A DNA stretch of 64,000 nt from Emiliania huxleyi CCMP1516 (lineage: Eukaryota; Haptophyta; Isochrysidales; Noelaerhabdaceae), in NCBI RefSeq assembly GCF_000372725.1, contig NW_005200417.1, forward strand, positions 170,141 through 234,140, given 5' to 3'. The position numbers and the translations under genes are program-made. Numbering within the stretch: position 1 is the stretch's first letter; each line of letters starts with the position of its first letter. Below, one piece after another: positions 9,180 through 19,873 of this stretch. Below the pieces are notes generated by a model. That model ran no database searches. It was not told the DNA's origin and saw only the letters and a list, made by a program, of their open reading frames with translations.

Positions 9180-10878
9180 GGAGCACTTGGAGTGCAGTCA
9201 TTAACCTCACATCCAGGGCCGGGGAGCTGAGGAGCGCACCCAGCGGGCCGGATGATCGGGATCGGGTTACGGGCTAGAGAGCCCTAGCCCCGGGGGTGCG
9301 CGTTCGCAGGGAAAGGGCCGTAAAGTAAACACGGGTCCCCGAGGGTTAGCTCTGCGCTCCGGGTTTCCCCTAGCAGCGGAACGCCCCCTCTACTCGGGGC
9401 TAGTAGACACCAGACACTAGCACGACAACACACACATTCCTCACTGACGTCACCACTAGGAACCCCCCGCTCCGCGCACGGTCTCCTCACCCCCACTCCG
9501 AGGGGGGCCCTCCCTCCCCTCGGTCCTCCCTCCTGTTCGCCTTCCGATGGTCACGCGACGACTGTGGGGCCCGGCCTCCCCTACTAGCCTTCTTTGGCCG
9601 CGGTCCCGTCGCCGTTTCGTCCTCTCTGCCCGATCCCGCTGACTCCGCCTCCGGCGACCCCGCTCCCGACCCCCTGGGCGAGGACGGTGGCATTGGGTCA
9701 CACCCACTTCTACCCCCGGGAGGTCGAGCCCGCTCTCCCTGGTCGACGAGTCGCGCCCGCACCCGCGGCCTCTCTATCGTCCTTGGCTCGCCCCCCCCCT
9801 CCGCCGGCTCCTCTTCAGGCTCGGGGAGCGGAGGCGTGGCCCTCCCTGTCGAAGATCGCGGTGAACCGGTTGCCACTGCAACGGGCCTTCCCCCGGTGAG
9901 CTCGTACGTCCCGACTCCACTCGCAGAGGCCGCGTCAGCTCATCTCTCGCCTCCTCCGACAGCTGACCCCAAGCCCCCCCTGGGGCCCTCCGGCCTCGGC
10001 CTTCCGGCTCGCCGGCGGGCCCGTTATCGTATTGCGGTAACTCCCCTCCCCCACAGCTCCTCCTCCCGGGTACTCCAGCCTCCGGCGGGGCGGTTCCGGA
10101 TCCCCCAGGTTATTCCGAGCGGGTCCATACGGTGGCGGCCCCGCCGGCGGCGGGGGTGGAGGCGGTGGCAGGGGTGGCGGGTACGGTGGCGGCCCTCGCG
10201 GCCAAAACGCCTGGTGTGGAGCCGCTGGGGCGGCCCCACGACCCTGCAGCCGTTCCAGCGGCGGGGGCGGAAGTGGCAATGTGGGTGGCGGAAACGGTGG
10301 CGGCACTGGCGGCCGCACCGCCTGGTGTGGAACCTCAGGGGCGGCCCCTCGACCCAGTGGTCGCTCTCCAGCGGCGGGGGCGGAGGCGGTGGTGGTGGGG
10401 GCGGGCCTGGTGGCGGTGCCGGCAGCCGCAACTCCTGGAGCGGGGCCTCGGGGGCGGCCCCCTGCCCCTGCGGTCGTTCCAGCCGCGGTTCCACGCGTCG
10501 GCCGACTACCCCACTCGTAGGGGGGGGCCTAGCTCTCGTCTCCCCTCGAGAAGGGGGGGGGGGCAGGGCCCGGATTCGCCGACGGCCCCGCCTCTCCCTC
10601 CCCCCGCTCTGCATCAGGCCGTAGGTTGCGTAATAGCCGCGCCGCCTCCCCCTCGCCCGGTCCCTCTCTATTCGGTCCCACACCGACCGGATATCAAAGG
10701 CCGAGTTGTGCTCGGACAGCGGGCCCGCCGATGCGGTAAACGCACTTGGAGCACTTGGAGTGCAGTTATCAACCTCACATCCAGGGCCGGGGAGCTAAGA
10801 AGCGCACCCAGCGAGCCGGATGATCGGTGTCGGGTTACGGGCTAGAGAGCCCTAGCCCCGGGGGTACGCGTTCGCAGA
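9180..10878. mobile_element. LTR-like element, copy 1, with ~131-bp direct terminal repeats
   Basis: The two direct repeats, 9180-9310 and 10748-10878, both start GGAGCACTTGGAGTGCAGT and end GGTRCGCGTTCGCAG, with a few substitutions. They bracket ~1.44 kb that is closely related to 56461-57882. On the minus strand the interior encodes a Pro/Gly/Arg-rich gag-like protein, but in this copy the frame is broken several times (fragments in at least three frames between 9487 and 10683). There is no reverse transcriptase or integrase. It resembles a TRIM/LARD-type non-autonomous retroelement; an LTR mechanism is inferred from the terminal direct repeats only. Confidence 0.7.
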
Positions 10879-10961
10879 CCCGGCTTTTTTCTTCCTCTCG
10901 ATGCCACTTCCGCGAACAAAGCCGCCGCACGCCGAAGCGCCCCGCTCCCAGGCTTGTAGCC

Positions 10962-11309
10962 ATGCACCCGCAACTGACCCTCGACAACAATCAGATGTGC
11001 GTGGACCAGATCCTCGCCTTCCAGCGGTGCCACGAGGAGGTTGGCCTCTGGGGCAAGCTGACTGCCCGCTGCAACACCGAGAAGAGCCTGCTGGACAGGC
11101 GCGCGCGACCCTGCCGTTAGCACTCGCGTCCGCGCGCACTCGCTGATGCGCCCGGCCCGCCTTGCTGCAGGTGTTTCCGGGAGCAAAAGAAGGTGAAGCG
11201 AAAACGGAATCGCGAGGATCGGCCTATGAGCGCCGGGACGGGAGCACCCGGGCGCGGGGCGTGGCATCAGGCACTGAAAGATGGCATCATGCTGGAAGAG
11301 ACCTCTTGA
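10962..11309 (+). CDS. CMC2: CMC2-like twin CX9C mitochondrial protein
   Basis: Two exons, 10962-11098 and 11171-11309, joined over a GC-AG intron (GACAG|GCGCGC ... CTGCAG|GTG). The start MHPQLTLDNNQMC matches the MHP-L opening of the CMC2 family. The joined protein has the twin CX9C signature: C-VDQILAFQR-C, then C-NTEKSLLDR-C, the last Cys coming from exon 2 (CFREQKKVKRKRN). CMC2 proteins act in the intermembrane space in cytochrome c oxidase assembly, with disulfides formed by the Mia40 relay. The C-terminal tail (REDRPMSAGTGAPGRG onward) is longer than usual. The gene begins only 83 bp after the right terminal repeat of the LTR-like element, which must therefore lie in its promoter or 5' leader. 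Confidence 0.85.
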
Positions 11310-11860
11310 CGAAGTGACTTCACCTTAATCGCCCGTCACTCACGCCTCCCTCCTCCCGCTGCCGCCCGGTCCTAGCCTGAGATGTGTTGAGCCCCACAAG
11401 GCGCGCCTCCTGTGTGTGATATAGCGCCCATATCGTGTCAGAGAAGGCTAGCCAGAACGAAGTCGAGAACCGTGCGGTCCGGAGGAATTTGTGCTCCTTT
11501 TGGTGAGAAGACTGTGTTGATGTACGACACCGCATCCCCGTCAGGACACAATTTTTCCGTCTCTAGTTTAACGTACTCAAGTCCTGTGTAACTGTTGGCA
11601 TCTCCTGCTCCCTGTGTCTGGGAACAGAACTTCGCGAGGGAGCGACGCGGAGTAGGCTGGGGCTATACCAGGCAGCCGCGCCGAATTGGACCGCGCTCTC
11701 TCCACTGCAGCGCCTCTGGCTCTGCACTCCTGCCACCTGCGTCCTGGGACCTGGCTAAATAAATAAATAAACAAAGAGTCGTTGAAAATCCAAAATCGCA
11801 AAATTCGGTGTGAGTCTGTCATCATTGGCTGCACGGCGCCTCATCAAGTCGGCTACAAAA

Positions 11861-12216
11861 TGCCGACTGCCACGAACGAAGCTCTCGCGGACGAGAAAGA
11901 GAAGTCGATCCTCGAAGAGCACAAGCAGCGCTTCTCCGCGATGAAGCTGGCGCCCGATGGTATCGAGCCTTGCGACGCAAACGGCGAGAAGCTCGTCGCC
12001 GGCACGCGCGTCCAGCTCTTCGGCTTACAAGCGCGGCCCGACCTGAACAACACGTACGGCCGCATTGTCACGTACAATACCGAACGCGGCCGCTTCGGCG
12101 TGCAGCGCGAGGAAATGCTTGAACGCAAAGGCCAGATCACGTTCGATTGGGTGGACATGGAGAGATGGGCCCAGGTAGGAGGCTCCACGCCACCTGACTC
12201 GCGTCGTGCCACCTGA
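11861..12216 (+). CDS. Small hypothetical protein with a repeat-filled 3' intron
   Basis: From the ATG at 11861 the frame reads MPTATNEALADEKEKSILEE and continues through LVAGTRVQLFGLQARPDLNN, TYGRIVTYNTERGRFGVQRE and GQITFDWVDMERWAQ. The G-x-RV-x-L-x-GL-x-RPDLN-x-x-G pattern is a short beta-rich module I have seen described in algal proteins near protein-binding domains, but I cannot name the family. At 12175 CCAG|GTAGGA is a good donor, so the first exon probably ends at 12174. Reading on to the TGA at 12214-12216 gives a short tail. Downstream lie ~800 bp of intron-like tandem repeats; no clear second exon was found. Confidence 0.5.
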
Positions 12217-12344
12217 CTCTCGCCTGGAGAGGCCTCTTAGCCGAGGCACACGTGGCAATCGCCACGTGCGCCAACAGGGATTTCGGCCATTTTAGAGCCT
12301 TTTGCACAAAAATGCAGGTGGCTTTAGCCACTTGCTCCATGAGC

Positions 12345-12970
12345 AAAACAGTGCAAAAAGCACCTGGAGCAGATGGCTTACGCCGCCTGTGGACATGGGC
12401 AAAACAGTGCAAAAAGCACCTGGAGCAGATGGCTGACGCCGCCTGTGGACATGGGCAAAACAGTGCAAAAAGCACCTGGAGCAGACGGCTTACGCCGCCT
12501 GTGGCCATGGGCAAAACAGTGCAAAAAGCACCTGGAGTAGATTCCAAACGCCGCCTGTGGCCATGTGATGCGCTCGGGTGGCGCCAAGGGCTTCGGCCCC
12601 CTCCAAGCCACCTGCCCCGCCCCCCTCGCCACACGTGGAGGGCTGGAGCACGTGCGCCACCTGGGCCTGGGCAGGTGGCAACAGGTGGCTTCAGCCCCCT
12701 CCAAGCCACCTGCCCCCCCTCCCTCGCCACACGAGGAGGGCTGGAGCACGTGCGCCACCTGGGCCTGGGCAGGTGGCTCCAGGTGGCTTCGGCCCCTCCA
12801 AGCCACCTGCCCCGCCCCCCTCGCCACACGTGGAGGGCTGGAGCACGTGCGCCACCTGGGCCCGATGGGTGGGCAGGTGGCGCCAGGTGGCTTCGGCCCC
12901 TCCAAGCCACCTGCATGCCCCCCCTCGCCACACCTGGAGGGCCGGAGCACGTGCGCCACCTGGCGCAAGT
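12345..12970. repeat. Two tandem arrays: 4 x 56 bp and 4 x ~98 bp
   Basis: Array one starts at 12345 with period exactly 56 (starts 12345, 12401, 12457, 12513; unit opens AAAACAGTGCAAAAAGC). Array two starts at 12591 with period 98, 98 and 104 (starts 12591, 12689, 12787, 12891; unit opens CTTCGGCCCCTCCAAGCC and contains GTGCGCCACCTGGGC). Both probably lie in the intron opening at 12175. Confidence 0.9.
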
Positions 12971-13462
12971 TTGAATTCGGAAACGGAAAATCCGAGCCAC
13001 GGAAGGGCTGGCCTGCCAAACGCGAGCCTCCCCGCTCCTCCCCGCGCTGCAAACTGGGACTGTGGGGTGTGTGAAAGAGGGCCTGCGGCGGTCATCGGCG
13101 GCTACAATCAATGTCCGGCGTCGACATAAGCCTGGGGCTTCAACCCGGCCCGCGCGGGCGTTTGGTGTGGCTGCAAACGCCGCAGGAGCCGGTGGCTGCG
13201 CTGCTCACGCGCCGTTGCTGCCGACGCTGAGCAGTCTGACTCGCCAATGAGAAGACTGCCCGATAATACGCCATCACTCGATCCCCGATAAACCAGGCCA
13301 TGCAGAGCTTTGTCGGCCTCGCCGACCGTCGTGTGCTGGCTGCGCGGTAGAGTTGCGAGAGTGGATTGTGGAGGCGCGGCGGGGGCGGATCGTGGTGCCG
13401 AGGCGGTGTATAGTACATTCCTATTCAAAAGAACACGCATGATGAAATTCCCGAAGTGACGC

Positions 13463-13590
13463 CCAGGTGGCGCACGTGCTCCAGCCCTCCAGGTGTGGCG
13501 AGGGGGGGCATGCAGGTGGCTTAGAGGGGCCGAAGCCACCTGGAGCCACCTGCCCGGGCCCAGGTGGCGCACGTGCTCCAGCCCTCCATG
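13463..13590. repeat. Inverted 1.3-unit copy of the 98-bp minisatellite
   Basis: On the minus strand the segment reads GGAGGGCTGGAGCACGTG, GTGCGCCACCTGGGC and CTTCGGCCCCTCTAAGCC, the same unit as at 12591-12970. It follows the last clear exon of the minus-strand membrane gene, so it too is probably intronic. Confidence 0.85.
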
Positions 13591-13947
13591 CTTGGCCCAC
13601 TCAAGCGCGATTGAGGCGGCCATTTCCGTGCCGGCCGTCGCGGCACCAAAATAGCACATGGAGACGAAGATGTGCAGGCCCAGGTTGCGAAACCCCTGTG
13701 GCGTGTTGAGTCGCATGTCAAAAAACTCGGCAAAGATGATGAGAATGAGAATCTGCAGCACGCCAAAGACCAGCTTGAACACGCAGCCGCAAGTGACCAG
13801 CACAACGTCCCACGCCGTCGCAAAGTAGAATAAGGAGCCAAAGAAGGAACGCGTCGCCGAGGTCTGGAGCGCGTCATCCAGCGGCATTTCCTTGATCGGG
13901 CTGTCGAGACCCGGATCGGGAACCACCTTGCGCGCGTTGCGAGGCAT
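13591..13947 (-). CDS. Membrane protein N-terminal exon, weakly ABC-B-like
   Basis: From MPRNARKVVPDPGLDSPIKE (start 13947; MPLDDAL at 13887 is an alternative) the frame reads FFGSLFYFATAWDVVLVTCG and then a hydrophobic run LVFGVLQILILIIFAEFFD. After a short loop comes LGLHIFVSMCYFGAATAGTE, then SIALEWAK, where the reading enters the 98-bp repeat. Two membrane segments in this arrangement resemble the start of ABC-B type transporters (LF-FA-D-VL-GT ... IFG-ID). No ABC cassette exists nearby, so this is either a truncated gene or one whose later exons I cannot join. The open frame runs on to 13108, but that part has repeat composition. Confidence 0.4.
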
Positions 13948-14089
13948 GCCCTGTGGCACTAGGAGTGCGGTGGGCAGCCTCACTCGCGGGGCCCGATCGC
14001 GGCTGTTTGGAGAGCGGTCGGCAGGATAAGCGGCGGAGACGTTTCGCCCCTCGCTACCCTCTCGTTCGTTTGCCGAGTTTCGCCGATGC

Positions 14090-14923
14090 TTGTGCCTCTC
14101 TGTTCCTGCGCTCACGCTTTCTTTTTTCGCGCGGGCTCGGATGCTCACTCCACTCTTCAGTCTAGCGGCCATAGCAGCACAGCCGCGTCTGCTTTTAACA
14201 TCGGCCGGCTTGTCCACACCGGCGCTGGCCGCAGCTTTCAGGAGAATGGCCAGGGACGCGCAGCCGGCTGGCCCGCAGGGTTTCGCCGTGACCATGCTCG
14301 TGACAGCGGCGATGGCTCCATCCTCGCGCGCACCCTCCTCGCGCTCGCCAGGTGAGCTTCGCCGACGCCGCTGGGCAGACGCGCGGAAGAAGGCGCGGCT
14401 CCTCGAGGCGGAGCTGAGTGCGCTCATAGACAGCCACGTCGAGATTGACTGCCTCTGCTGTGCTCGCGACGACGGCGAGCGCGTGCGCACGTCGCTCCAA
14501 GGCGCGAGCTGTGTCTGGGTGACGGGTGGTAACACCTTTTATCTCTGGCACCACATGCGCTCTTCTGGTTGCGCCGACCTCGTCCAGCAGCGAGTCGCCG
14601 AGGGCGTGCTCTATGTCGGACAGTCGGCAGGCTCCATCGTCGCTGGTGAGTCAATCGAGACGGCCTTCTGGAAGGGGTGGGACGACCCCGACGTCGTTCC
14701 CGGCGTGGAGTGGTCTGCGGAGACGCTAGATGCAATGAGCTTGGCCCCCGACCACCTCTTCTTCCCTCACTACTCTCCGGAGTTCGAGCCGCTCGTGCAG
14801 AGAGAGCGAGTGAAGCTGCCACCAACTACCGCGGTTGTCGCCCTTGCTGACGCCGGGCCTGCTTATGTGGTGGGCGACCTTGCGAGCGAGGCGAGTGCAG
14901 ATCCTTGTGCGTCTCAGAAGTAG
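14090..14923 (+). CDS. Peptidase S51 (dipeptidase E-like)
   Basis: An intronless 277-residue frame. It contains RLLLTSAGLSTPALAAAF near the N-terminus, then CVWVTGGNTFYLWHHMR (residues ~142-158) and LYVGQSAGSIVAGE (~180-193). The G-x-S-A-G nucleophile elbow and the preceding GGNTF are hallmarks of family S51 (aspartyl dipeptidase/cyanophycinase group); the Ser in QSAGS would be the nucleophile. FFPHYSPEFEP (~220) supplies a plausible catalytic His region. The length is close to that of bacterial and algal PepE. The N-terminus overlaps the 5' region of the opposite-strand membrane gene, and MLTPLFSL at 14141 is an alternative start. Confidence 0.78.
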   Translation: MCLSVPALTLSFFARARMLTPLFSLAAIAAQPRLLLTSAGLSTPALAAAFRRMARDAQPAGPQGFAVTMLVTAAMAPSSRAPSSRSPGELRRRRWADARKKARLLEAELSALIDSHVEIDCLCCARDDGERVRTSLQGASCVWVTGGNTFYLWHHMRSSGCADLVQQRVAEGVLYVGQSAGSIVAGESIETAFWKGWDDPDVVPGVEWSAETLDAMSLAPDHLFFPHYSPEFEPLVQRERVKLPPTTAVVALADAGPAYVVGDLASEASADPCASQK

Positions 14924-15393
14924 CGGACATAGGTGTGTGTATACGTATTGGGTATTGTGTTTTCTCGTGTGTGGAGATATCTCAATACTCAAAAAAATGC
15001 ACGGCGGGTACTTTAATCTTTATCGATCTACCCCGAGCCCATGCCCGCGCCGCGGAGGGCTCTCCCCGCTCTCTCCGTCCCTCCTAGCGTCCCTCCAACA
15101 GTCGCTCACGACGGACGAGCGGCAACCGGAACCGGGCGTTAAATGAACAATACATCTCGAATGTGTACTACACCATCACAGAGCTCCGCTGGGCCTCCCC
15201 CACAAGGTGTGCTGCCTCCGTCGCCCGCCCTTTTTGACAGGCGGAGCGAAGGCAGTGCGCTGAGGTCTCCCTCCGCTCGCACAGCTCTCGACTCGCGCCG
15301 AGAGCGTCGAGCGCATGCCCCCTCTCCCGCCCCACACCTCGCCGCCTCACCCGCGACGCCGTCACCGCGCCTTCTCCGCGCCCGCCATCCGAC
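14924..15393. other. Intergenic between convergent genes; no gene seen
   Basis: The 3' flank of the S51 gene and the 3' flank of the acyl-CoA synthetase. Several short frames overlap in all phases and none shows family-like residues. Confidence 0.6.
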
Positions 15394-18300
15394 TCAGCGG
15401 ATACCCTTCTTCTTGACGACCTCGAGCTCCTTTGCGTTGTGCGCGAAGCACTTCTTCGGCACGAGCTTCTGCGTCGCCTGCTCGCGGATGGGCGCTGTGA
15501 AGAGGATGTGAAGAGGCGCTTTGAAGAGACGCTGTGAAGAGACGCTGTCCACACCCGACCCGCTCGGCAGGCCCCCCTCTTGCATTGCCGCCAGGCAGCC
15601 GTTCTCCGGGCTATATCTCGGCTGGATCTCGGCTGGATCTCGGCTGGATCTCGGCTAGATCTGGCCGTCAGGCAGCCGTTCTCCGGGCTCCACGGGTCTC
15701 CGACGAGCGGGTAGACGGCGATCACCGTCTCGAGCGCGGTGAGGCCAGCCTGACCAAGGACCAGCTCTCTCTGAAGGAGGAGCAGCCAGCCCCCAGCCTC
15801 GAGAGCGCGGCGAGGGTAGCCTTCTTGGCCTCCTCCTTGAAGGACGCGACGACGAGCGCCTGCACCTCCGGGTTGGCGGCGAGCTCCTTCGGCTCGCCCT
15901 CGATGCCGACTCCCTTGGCCGCCTCGACCAGCGCCTTCTCCTTGACTTGCGCCAGCGCGACCTACCCCACCGCATGCCTCGCGTCCTCTCGCGCCATCTC
16001 AGCGACCTCCGTGGCGTGCGCGAGCGGCACCGAGCGGTCGAGCGTGTGGTCGGCGAAGCAGCAGACGCCCCCCGCCTCCACCTCGACGAACGGAGAGTTG
16101 TTGTAGGCCTGACGAGTGCAAGAATGGCTCGGTGAACGACTCAAGCGCCTCCGCCTCGAGGAGGGGGGAGCTGCTCCACGCCGTGTTCATCTTCTCGAGC
16201 GCCACGTACTCGCCGCCCTTGAGCTTCACCTGTCCTCACCAACCAGCCGCAATGACGGAGCGAGCACTGAGACCACGTGCCTCGCCCCGCCTCCGCAGGC
16301 GCGCCAGATTCTTCTTGCGGTCGACGATCTTGAGCGCGCCGCCCGGCGTGAGCAGCCCGATGTCGCCCGACCTGTTCACAGCCCACGCCTGTGAAGAGAC
16401 GCCGTTCACCGCCCGGCGTGAGGTCAAGCTGTCGCCAGACTTGAACCAGCCGTCGGGCGTGTACTCGGAGGCGGTGAGCTCCGCCATCTTGTAGTAGCCG
16501 ACCTGAGGGAGGCATGAATGAACCACTCCACCGATGGAGGGTGTGGGCTCCTCCGCCCTGCAGCACCACGCCGACAGGTTGTTGCCTCGCATCCAGACCT
16601 CGCCGCGCCTGTTCAAGTAGGAGTCGTTGGTGAGTCTCGAGTGGCTGGTTAGTGTCGCATCCAGACCTCGCCGCGCCCCGCGCAGACTTCGCCCGTGCAG
16701 TGCAGCGTGTCGGTGGTCAGGTAGGGCGCGCCTGCTCCTCACCAGCTGTTGAGTTGGCATGAGATGTTTCATCAGCGGCGGTGGCCGGGTGCGGGCGCGC
16801 CGTCTGCGTCGGTGATCTCCGGCTCAGAATGGAGCGTCACCTAGCCTCGGGTCACCTCGGGTCAACCTCGGGTCAACCTCGGGTCAATCTCGGGGCTCTG
16901 CCCCTCTCGGAGTGAGGCCGGGAGGGGCAGCGCCGCCTCCATCGTCGCCATCGGCGTGCCGGCGATGCCGATCGACAGGTCGTTGTACTTTTGGACCGTC
17001 GTCCCGCCCGTCGTCTCGGTGAGGCCGTAGCCTGAGACCAGCTCATCCATCTGAGACCATTCTATCCTCTCCTCGAGGCTCTCGTCAGGCCGTAGCCCTG
17101 CGCGAGCGGCGCGTCGAGCGCAGTCCGGACCCACTCCTGTACCTCGCCCGAGATTGCGCCTGAGATCGCAATCTCGCCCGTTGGTCCGTCATCACCGGCC
17201 ATTCACACGCACCCGTCCCCTGCGAAGAGACTGCGCCTCCGCCCGAGACGCAGAGCTGCAGCTGCCCGCCCGTCGTCTGCTTGAACTTCTTGAGCAGCAG
17301 GTTGAACAGGGGCGTGTACCGGTACTGCTTGGTCGCCAGTGCCTTCATCTTGACTGCGAGCCCGATCAGGAAGACTGCAGTCGGGCCCGCCTTGCTCACC
17401 TTCGGAATGCACAACCACGAGGTCATTACCTTCACAGCAAGACCGCCGTCCGCCCCGCCTTGCCAAGCCTTCGCGAGAGCGCCGGCCTTGATCGCCTCCC
17501 ACACCTGCAACACAGGTCCGGAAGAAGAGTCCGAGAAGAGTCCGAGAAGAGTCCGAGACGGTCGCCCGTATCGGCCCCCCCTCCCCCACACACCTTGGGC
17601 ACGCCCGCCATGAGCGTCGGCTGGAACTCCTCGAGCGAGCCTAACAGCAGCCCCTCGCCACTCCCCGCACTCTCCACGGCTGGGGACCGCTCAGCAGCTC
17701 CCTCCCTCCCACCGGTCGGCTTGCACTTCTCGGGCCCGGGCAGAAGCGTCTTCGGGTCCGCGTAGCCAACCGCGTGCCCCGAGCCGAAGAAGGCGAACCT
17801 GCGGGCGGGGGCGGAGGCGTGGCGTGGGCGTGGCGTGGGCGTGGCGTGGGAGGCGAAGGAAGGCAGGTGCACTCAGCGACGAGCTCTACCCACTGATGAC
17901 TCATGAACGATTCACAGTGAAAGAGCCACAGGTGGGCGGACGCACTCGATGACGAGCTCGAAGATGTGGGCCAGCGGCAAGTAGGCGATGTGCGTGCCTG
18001 CACGCGGGCAGTGGTCGATCAGAGGGAGGAGGGAGGGGCTCTAGAGGTCGACGGGCGGAGCGACTCAAGAGGTGAAACTTCCGTGCTGCTGCTCACGTCT
18101 GCAGCGCGCCTGGGTTGACGGACGGGTCCCGCGCCTCCTCGGGCATGGCGTGGACAAGGCCGGCCATCTGGGCAAGGAGCTGCTTCTGCAGGATCATCAC
18201 GCCCTTCGGGTCGCCTACCAGCTCGCTCTTGCCCCTGAGGCGGAGGAGCTGCTGATGCAGGAGCTGTGCTCGCCCTCGCGGCCACCCGTCGAGCCGGAGG

Positions 18301-19681
18301 TGTACATGAGCACGCCGAGCGAGTCCGGCTTGGGCGGCGTCGGAGGGCGCGGGTGCGCCTTGTGCATTGTTGATTAGATAGTGACTGGTGGCTCGCCCCC
18401 ATTGACCAGGCGTCGGGAGGGCGCGTGTGCGCCTTGCCGATGGAGATGACCTCGTCGAGCGAGAGGAGGGTCGGCTTCTTGCCGCCGGAGACCTTGGACT
18501 CGCACTCCTTGACGGTGCAGAGGGCGTCGGTGTAGACGATCACCTTGAGGCTGGGCATCTGGTCCACCTGAGAAGCAGCCCACGAGGATCACGGCTCCCT
18601 TCCCTCCCCCTCGAGGCTCGGCATGCTGGCGGTGCCATCTTGAGCAGCGCCGGCACCGCCTTGCGGTTGCAGACGAGGACGCTGACCGCGCCCTGCTTGA
18701 CGGCCTTGGCGACCGAGTCGACGCCGAGGGTGGCGTAGGAGGTGGCGACGACGATGTCTTGCGACATGCATCCGTGCGCCGCGACCATCCAGTCGGCTGC
18801 CCGAAAGGGGGGGGAGGGAGGGAGGGGGAGGGGGGCATGGACGGGCCGTGCAGGGAGGGCGCGCAGACGAGGCGGGAAGCAGGTGGGTTGGAGGGGGCGC
18901 GGAGGGGGGAGGGCTTGCGGGCTCTGCGGCGCGCGCAGGCTCGGCTGCTGCTGCTGTGGTGCGTGGTCACCGGAGGTCTCGTCGTAGACCAGAGCGCCCT
19001 TGTGGTCTGCAGAGACGGCGTCGGCCGGCTGCGGCTCGATGCCGAGGTGGCGGAGGCCGGCGCCAAAGGCATGGGCGAGCTCGCCGAGCTCCGCGTACGT
19101 CCGCCACGTCGTCGGCCCGAACATCTGCGAGCGGCAGGAGGCAGGAGCCGGCAGAGGTATGGTAAGGACTCAAGCCGGGAGAGGAGGCGGTGAGGGTGGA
19201 GGTGGAGGCGGTGAGGGTTGAGGTGGCCGCCCCTTCCTCGGCAGCACCGCGCGCGCCTTGGTCGGGAAGCGGTAGCCGGACTCGACCTTGGCCTCGAGGA
19301 GCGTGCGTGTGCCCTGCCGAGGGGACGTGACGCTCAGTTGGGGCACGTCCGAGAGTGGCTGCGCTGTGGCTGCGCCTGAGCGCGGTTGGTGGCGAACTTG
19401 CTGTAGGCGAGCGCGAACGCTTCGTAGGCAGTGTGGCACCCGCCAAACCAGGCGATGCCATCCTCCAGCTTTCCGTCCTCAATGGCGTCGATCGAGCGCC
19501 ACACTTTGCTCGGCGGGCCTCCCTTGTTGATGTCCGCGTCCGCCACGGGCTTCGCGAACACCGTCTGCGCCGTGAGGTAGCGGTAGAGCGTGATGAGTGG
19601 GCCGAGCGTGACCAGGTACAGTGCAAAGTCGATGAGCACGAGCACGAGCCCGAGGATGTGGTTTACCGCCGCTCCGGCCAT
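15394..19681 (-). CDS. Long-chain acyl-CoA synthetase (LACS8/9-type)
   Basis: A many-exon gene read right to left. It starts MAGAAVNHILGLVLVLIDFA with a membrane-anchor segment and has the ANL-superfamily blocks in order: TTWRTYAELGELAHAFGAGL; ADWMVAAHGCMSQDIVVATS then YATLGVDS; the P-loop LGVLMYTSGSTG joined to DPKGVMILQKQ; THIAYLPLAHIFELVIE; FAFFGSGHAVGYADPKTLL; EEFQPTLMAGVPKVWEAIKA; LQLCVSGGGAVSS; the adenine motif VSGYGLTETTGGT; DGWFKSGDSLTS; ALKIVDRKKNLARL; VKLKGGEYVALEKMNTA; and a C-terminus ENGCLAAMQEGG ... KELEVVKKKGIR. Family members make acyl-CoA from fatty acid, ATP and CoA on the ER or plastid envelope. Introns are GT-AG and GC-AG. The GC-AG intron 18359-18432 opens with a copy of the next exon's start. 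Two introns are built from CTCGG-containing short repeats (15605-15660, 16845-16900). Confidence 0.85.
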
Positions 19682-19716
19682 CGCTGTGGCGCTTCGGTCG
19701 CCGGCTTGATGGCTGG

Positions 19717-19758
19717 TATAAAAGAATTTACACAGGCAACTCTAGACTGGTATAAAAG
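19717..19758. promoter_or_regulatory. Twin TATA-box repeat in a divergent promoter
   Basis: CTGGTATAAAAGAA occurs twice (TATAAAAG at 19717-19724 and 19751-19758). It lies between the start of the acyl-CoA synthetase (minus, 19681) and the next gene (plus, 19874). The boxes point at the plus-strand gene, 115-157 bp upstream of its ATG. Function is inferred from position and motif. Confidence 0.45.
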
Positions 19759-19873
19759 AAAATACTCAGACTCTCGCTCCCTCCCGTTCCCCGAAGAGAG
19801 TTTTTCTTTCTTCGTTTGCGCAAGATGCGATGCGTGGACGCACGCGCATGTAACGCATTCGTAGCCCACACCG

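Noticed and set aside
12252-13129. Several long ORFs across 12252-13129 on both strands
   Set aside because: They are products of the 56-bp and 98-bp tandem repeats; open frames occur in several phases at once and have no family features.
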